Source of the DNA: Diphasiastrum complanatum
Lineage: Eukaryota; Streptophyta; Lycopodiopsida; Lycopodiales; Lycopodiaceae
NCBI GenBank assembly: GCA_029204225.1
Contig: CM055108.1
Coordinates: 2,756,348 to 2,820,347, forward strand
DNA: 64,000 bases
Direction: 5' to 3'
A model generated the notes under the pieces. It did not search any database. It had not been told where the DNA came from and saw nothing but the letters and a program-made list of their open reading frames with translations. Shown here one piece after another: positions 61,101-64,000 of the stretch. Position 1 is the first letter of the stretch. Each line of letters starts with the position of its first letter. A program made the position numbers and the translations under genes.

Positions 61101-62663
61101 TGTCATCTTCATTGAAGGTCATTTTACCGACCTCAAGGGAAAAGACAAAGACCATACAGCTGACTCTTCGGTTTCATCCGACACATTGAACTTCTCAGTT
61201 CCTCAGTCGACTATTCCTATCGAAGGTCCAAGCTCATCTACTTCTGATGAACAATATATCAATGACGAATCTGAAGATGATGATGTTGCAGTTCAACAAC
61301 TACAGCATGTTGAAAGTGATCAACTTCCTCTATTCCCCAGAAGATCATCAAGAACTAGCAGACCACCTATCAGGTATATTGACGAGTCTGTAGTCTATCT
61401 TCTTCAGGAGCCGACTACTATCGAAGAGGCACTCAGTCAAAGCCCGATTCTGATCTCTGGAAAGAAGCTATAGATAAAGAGTATTCATCTCTTATCAAGA
61501 ACCAAACATGGACGATTGTCGAATTACCTGCTAGCGAAAACGTAGTTGATTGCAAATGGATTTTTAAAGTCAAGTACAAAACAAACAGAATCATCGACAA
61601 AAGGAAAGTTCGACTTGTCGCCAGAGGATTTTCTCAGGTATACAACATCGATTACATTGAGACCTTCAGTCCAATAGTCAAGCATTCTTCTATTCGACTT
61701 TTATTATCATTTGTTGCTATAGCAGATTTGGAAATGCATCAAATGGATGTACAGACAGCATATCTCAATAGAGTTATCGAAGAAGACATTTACATGGTGC
61801 AACCTGAAAGTTATATTATCGAAGACAAACATAATCATGTGTGTAAACTCCATAAGGCACTTTACGACTTGACGCAATATGCTCGAGCATGGTTTAAAAG
61901 ATCAACACTTTCCTTATTGATCACGGCTACACACCAAGCTCTTCAGATTCAAATGTTTACTTCAAGACAATGCAACAGTCTTTTCCATTATCACTTTGTA
62001 CGTGGACAAGACATTGTTCTTCGGCAACAGTATCGATTTGATAAAAGAAGCTAAGACAATGCTATCCTTTGAATTTGACATGACCAATCTGGGTGAAGCT
62101 CATTTTTGCCTTGGTATTCAAATTTACAAAGACAAAAATTGAAAGTTGATCTACATTACTCAACAGATGTACATCTACAATATGTTAGTCAGATATAATC
62201 TGGTTAATTGCAAGTTAGCTCTCTCACCAATGGAACCAGGTCTCAAATTGTCGAAGGACCAGTGTCCCCAAACAATCAAAGAAAAGGAGCAGATGCGCGA
62301 GTATTCTTATCATTCGATAATAGAATCTCTTATGTACACAATGATCTGTACCAGGCCAGACATAGCTTTTGCAGTCAGCTCCCTAAGTCAGTATATGACC
62401 AACCCTGGTATAACACATTGGAAGGCTCTCATTGGAGTCATGAGATATCTTCGAGCTACTATGGACTTTTGCATTTGTTATGGAGTAGTTGACAATGACA
62501 AACTCAACAGATGCAAGTTGGACAAGAGATATAGACACTCGCAAATCTACTTCTGGATTTACATTCTTCCTCGACAATGGTCCAATTTCTTGGAACAGTC
62601 GCAAGCAATCTTCGATAGCTCGATCTTCTACAGAATAGTATATCACAGTCTCACAAGCTACTT
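61101..62663 (+). pseudogene. Copia reverse transcriptase and truncated RNase H
   Basis: Acidic linker, then RT in several frames: VVDCKWIFKVKYKTN, VRLVARGFSQ and QMDVQTAYLN. The catalytic box at about 61995-62010 reads LYVDK instead of LYVDD, so the second aspartate is lost. It continues with NLGEAHFCLGIQIY, IICTRPDIAFAVSSLSQYM-like sequence, and in a shifted frame DIDTRKSTSGFTFFLDNG and SSTE-stop-YITVSQAT. At about 62663 the Copia match ends and a minus-strand coding fragment begins. No 3' LTR is present. Confidence 0.88.
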
Positions 62664-63262
62664 TCAAACATACAATATATGCAAAAATGTTTGGCATTCG
62701 CACCGAGACCGCAACCAAACATGCATTTTAGGGTCTTCAAAGCGGCAGCTAAGTGCCATTCCACAGTAAAATTTTGCCCATCAACACTTAGTAATTCTCC
62801 TTCATTTTGTGTTTGGATTACCTTGGATATATTGCATTATTCAAATTATCACTTCAACACATCGTGGGTCTCTTTATGAACTTCGAATGCCATATATGAT
62901 TTTCGGATTACACACTAAATTTATTGGACTCACTTCCAGTTGACTCCTGCAATGTTTGGTTCATCAACGTGATTGTAACACATTCTAGCTTGTGACCTTT
63001 TACGATCTCCGCTTCATCCAACTTAATGACAAATATAGCTTTGCCTCCAATATCTGCAATACCAAATTCTTGTAAATAACATACACACAATAATTGTTGC
63101 TTACGAAAAATAGAAAAATAATAATTGTAATTGTTGTGAAACGAACTCACCATCACTTTTGACATTGTAATGTCGTATCATCATTGCTTGGACCTTTTCC
63201 AAATCCAAAAATATATTGTTGTATTGGTTATAATGAAAACAAACAATAGATCTCTTTTGCTT
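62664..63262 (-). pseudogene. Unrecognised coding remnant with EWHLAAALKTLKCM and CIYC motifs
   Basis: Minus-strand reading: from about 63262, SKQKRSIVCFHYNQYNNIFL and DLEKVQAMMIRHYNVKSD. A plausible 97-bp intron follows (donor GTGAGT at 63150, acceptor TTGCAG ending 63054). Next come DIGGKAIFVIKLDEAEIVKG, CVTITLMNQTLQES and a stop after NKFSV. Past further stops, a frame at about 62840-62664 reads VDGQNFTVEWHLAAALKTLK, CMFGCGLGANAK and FCIYCMFES. The last part has a repeated hydrophobic pattern ending in C-x2-C, which I associate loosely with uncharacterised transposon-like proteins. I cannot name a family. It is cut by the Copia element at 62663. Confidence 0.5.
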
Positions 63263-63378
63263 GCTAGATATTTTAAAAGTATCCTGAATATGGAAGAATT
63301 CACCTAATCATTTTCTATGAATGAATTGCATTCTCGCTTTGTAGTTTGAAGCAATTTGTAAGCAGGTAATAGTTGATG

Positions 63379-63654
63379 TCATTTCAATCCGTTTTGGTCA
63401 GATTTCTTCATAATTTTTTTCAATGCTCTATATCTTTTTCGACTTACACCTCCTTGATCACATGCATAAACTATTTCTCTAACATTTGGATTCGGTTGAA
63501 ACCTGGTAGCAAGTCTTCTTGCAATCTTTAAACAAAATGAATCACTCGTTTCATGTTCCACAATTTGCATCAAATCTTTACCCTTCATGAATTGCTTCAT
63601 ATGTTTGGTGCTTTGGAAATGATCTCCGACCATTATTTCATCAATCTCTTGCGT
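63379..63654 (-). CDS. Unrecognised ORF, middle part of the same coding region
   Basis: Reads KTQEIDEIMVGDHFQSTKHM, QFMKGKDLMQIVEHETSDSF and NVREIVYACDQGGVSRKRYR, then a lysine-rich end. The Met at 63633 overlaps the stop of the preceding ORF by one base (TAATG). Sequence upstream of that Met (KTQEIDEI) also looks coding, so this is more likely a frameshifted continuation than a separate gene. After the stop at 63379, another frame continues LLPAYKLLQTTKRECNSF. No known domain recognised. Confidence 0.5.
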   Translation of the reverse strand, partial: TQEIDEIMVGDHFQSTKHMKQFMKGKDLMQIVEHETSDSFCLKIARRLATRFQPNPNVREIVYACDQGGVSRKRYRALKKIMKKSDQNGLK

Positions 63655-64000
63655 CTTTTACTAGCACCACCACTTGGTGTTAGAACATCTAGTTTCCACC
63701 TTTTTGTATTGTCTTTTGATTGGTCATCCTTTGAGACTCGACATGTTCGTTGAAATTCATATAATACCTTTTGAAGACTAATGTTTGAAGATTGCAATTC
63801 TTCAAACTTTTTGACAGACCTGGTGAGCTCTAATTTTAGATTTGTTATCTCTTTAGCCAGTGTCTGATTTGTTTGTTGCAATGATTTTAATTGCTCATTC
63901 ATGTATGTAATATGAATATTTGCACTATTCACTAGCATTTTAGCTTGGATTTTTCGAGAATCCATGACTTGACAGTAGCCAAGAAGTCTGTTGGCACCAT
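63633..64000 (-). CDS. Unrecognised ORF with coiled coil, partial at window end
   Basis: The frame is open from the window edge (GANRLLGYCQV before the Met at 63965) to a stop at 63633. Residues from the Met: about 20-65 form a coiled coil (YMNEQLKSLQQTNQTLAKEI and on, with hydrophobic residues at heptad spacing). A basic segment ends in GGASKRRKRLMK and could serve as a nuclear signal. Such a coiled coil plus basic patch would suit a nuclear or DNA-associated protein, but this is inference. The 5' part lies outside the window. Confidence 0.55.
   Translation of the reverse strand, partial: GANRLLGYCQVMDSRKIQAKMLVNSANIHITYMNEQLKSLQQTNQTLAKEITNLKLELTRSVKKFEELQSSNISLQKVLYEFQRTCRVSKDDQSKDNTKRWKLDVLTPSGGASKRRKRLMK

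Overview
The window is nuclear DNA from a land plant, most likely one with a large, repeat-rich genome. Two host genes are clearly recognisable, both on the minus strand and both split by multi-kilobase introns: a type-I pectin methylesterase (PMEI prodomain plus PME domain, one 4.45-kb intron) and a group-I bZIP transcription factor of the VIP1/RF2a/PosF21 type (four exons over about 14.5 kb). The rest is mostly broken LTR retrotransposons, long CT/GA microsatellites, poly-C tracts and local tandem duplications. The species cannot be fixed from the sequence.

Layout. 0.1-5.8 kb: a minus-strand Copia element with nearly complete gag-pol but several frame breaks. 5.8-6.6 kb: gag start, primer-binding site and LTR of a second Copia family, fused to the leader of the first. 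7.5-12.3 kb: a stray integrase piece, then a plus-strand relative of the first element that lacks its integrase core. 12.4-12.65 kb: a Ty3/Gypsy RNase H remnant. 13.7-19.9 kb: the PME gene. 20-23 kb: intergenic DNA ending in a CT tract of about 200 bp. 23.2-31.2 kb: Gypsy protease and gag remnants on the minus strand, mixed with two plus-strand gag fragments of a third Copia family and LTR-like DNA. A 750-bp foldback element with 83-bp inverted arms lies at 27.6-28.4 kb. 31.3-35.2 kb: a Gypsy LTR with primer-binding site and degenerate DNA holding a short RING-like reading frame. 35.2-36.8 kb: a 1.2-kb Copia 3' LTR and pol tail. 36.8-37.6 kb: an Athila/Tat-type Gypsy LTR with a tRNA-Asp-type primer site. 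38.3-40.1 kb: a repeat family whose copies begin with poly-C or CA runs.

41.6-56.2 kb is the bZIP gene. Its second intron carries an antisense Ty3/Gypsy element with two LTRs, a decayed integrase and a chromodomain. Its third intron carries a Gypsy gag remnant and a near-perfect 115-bp tandem duplication. 58.4-62.66 kb is a plus-strand Copia element with a truncated 5' LTR of the same family as the 35-kb LTR. It abuts, on the minus strand, an unrecognised and partly broken coding region that runs off the window end. That region has a coiled coil, basic segments and a CxxC motif, looks more like part of an unclassified mobile element than a host gene, and is the best candidate here for something undescribed.

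The two host genes show no operon-like or functional link. One encodes a cell-wall enzyme of the secretory pathway, the other a nuclear regulator.
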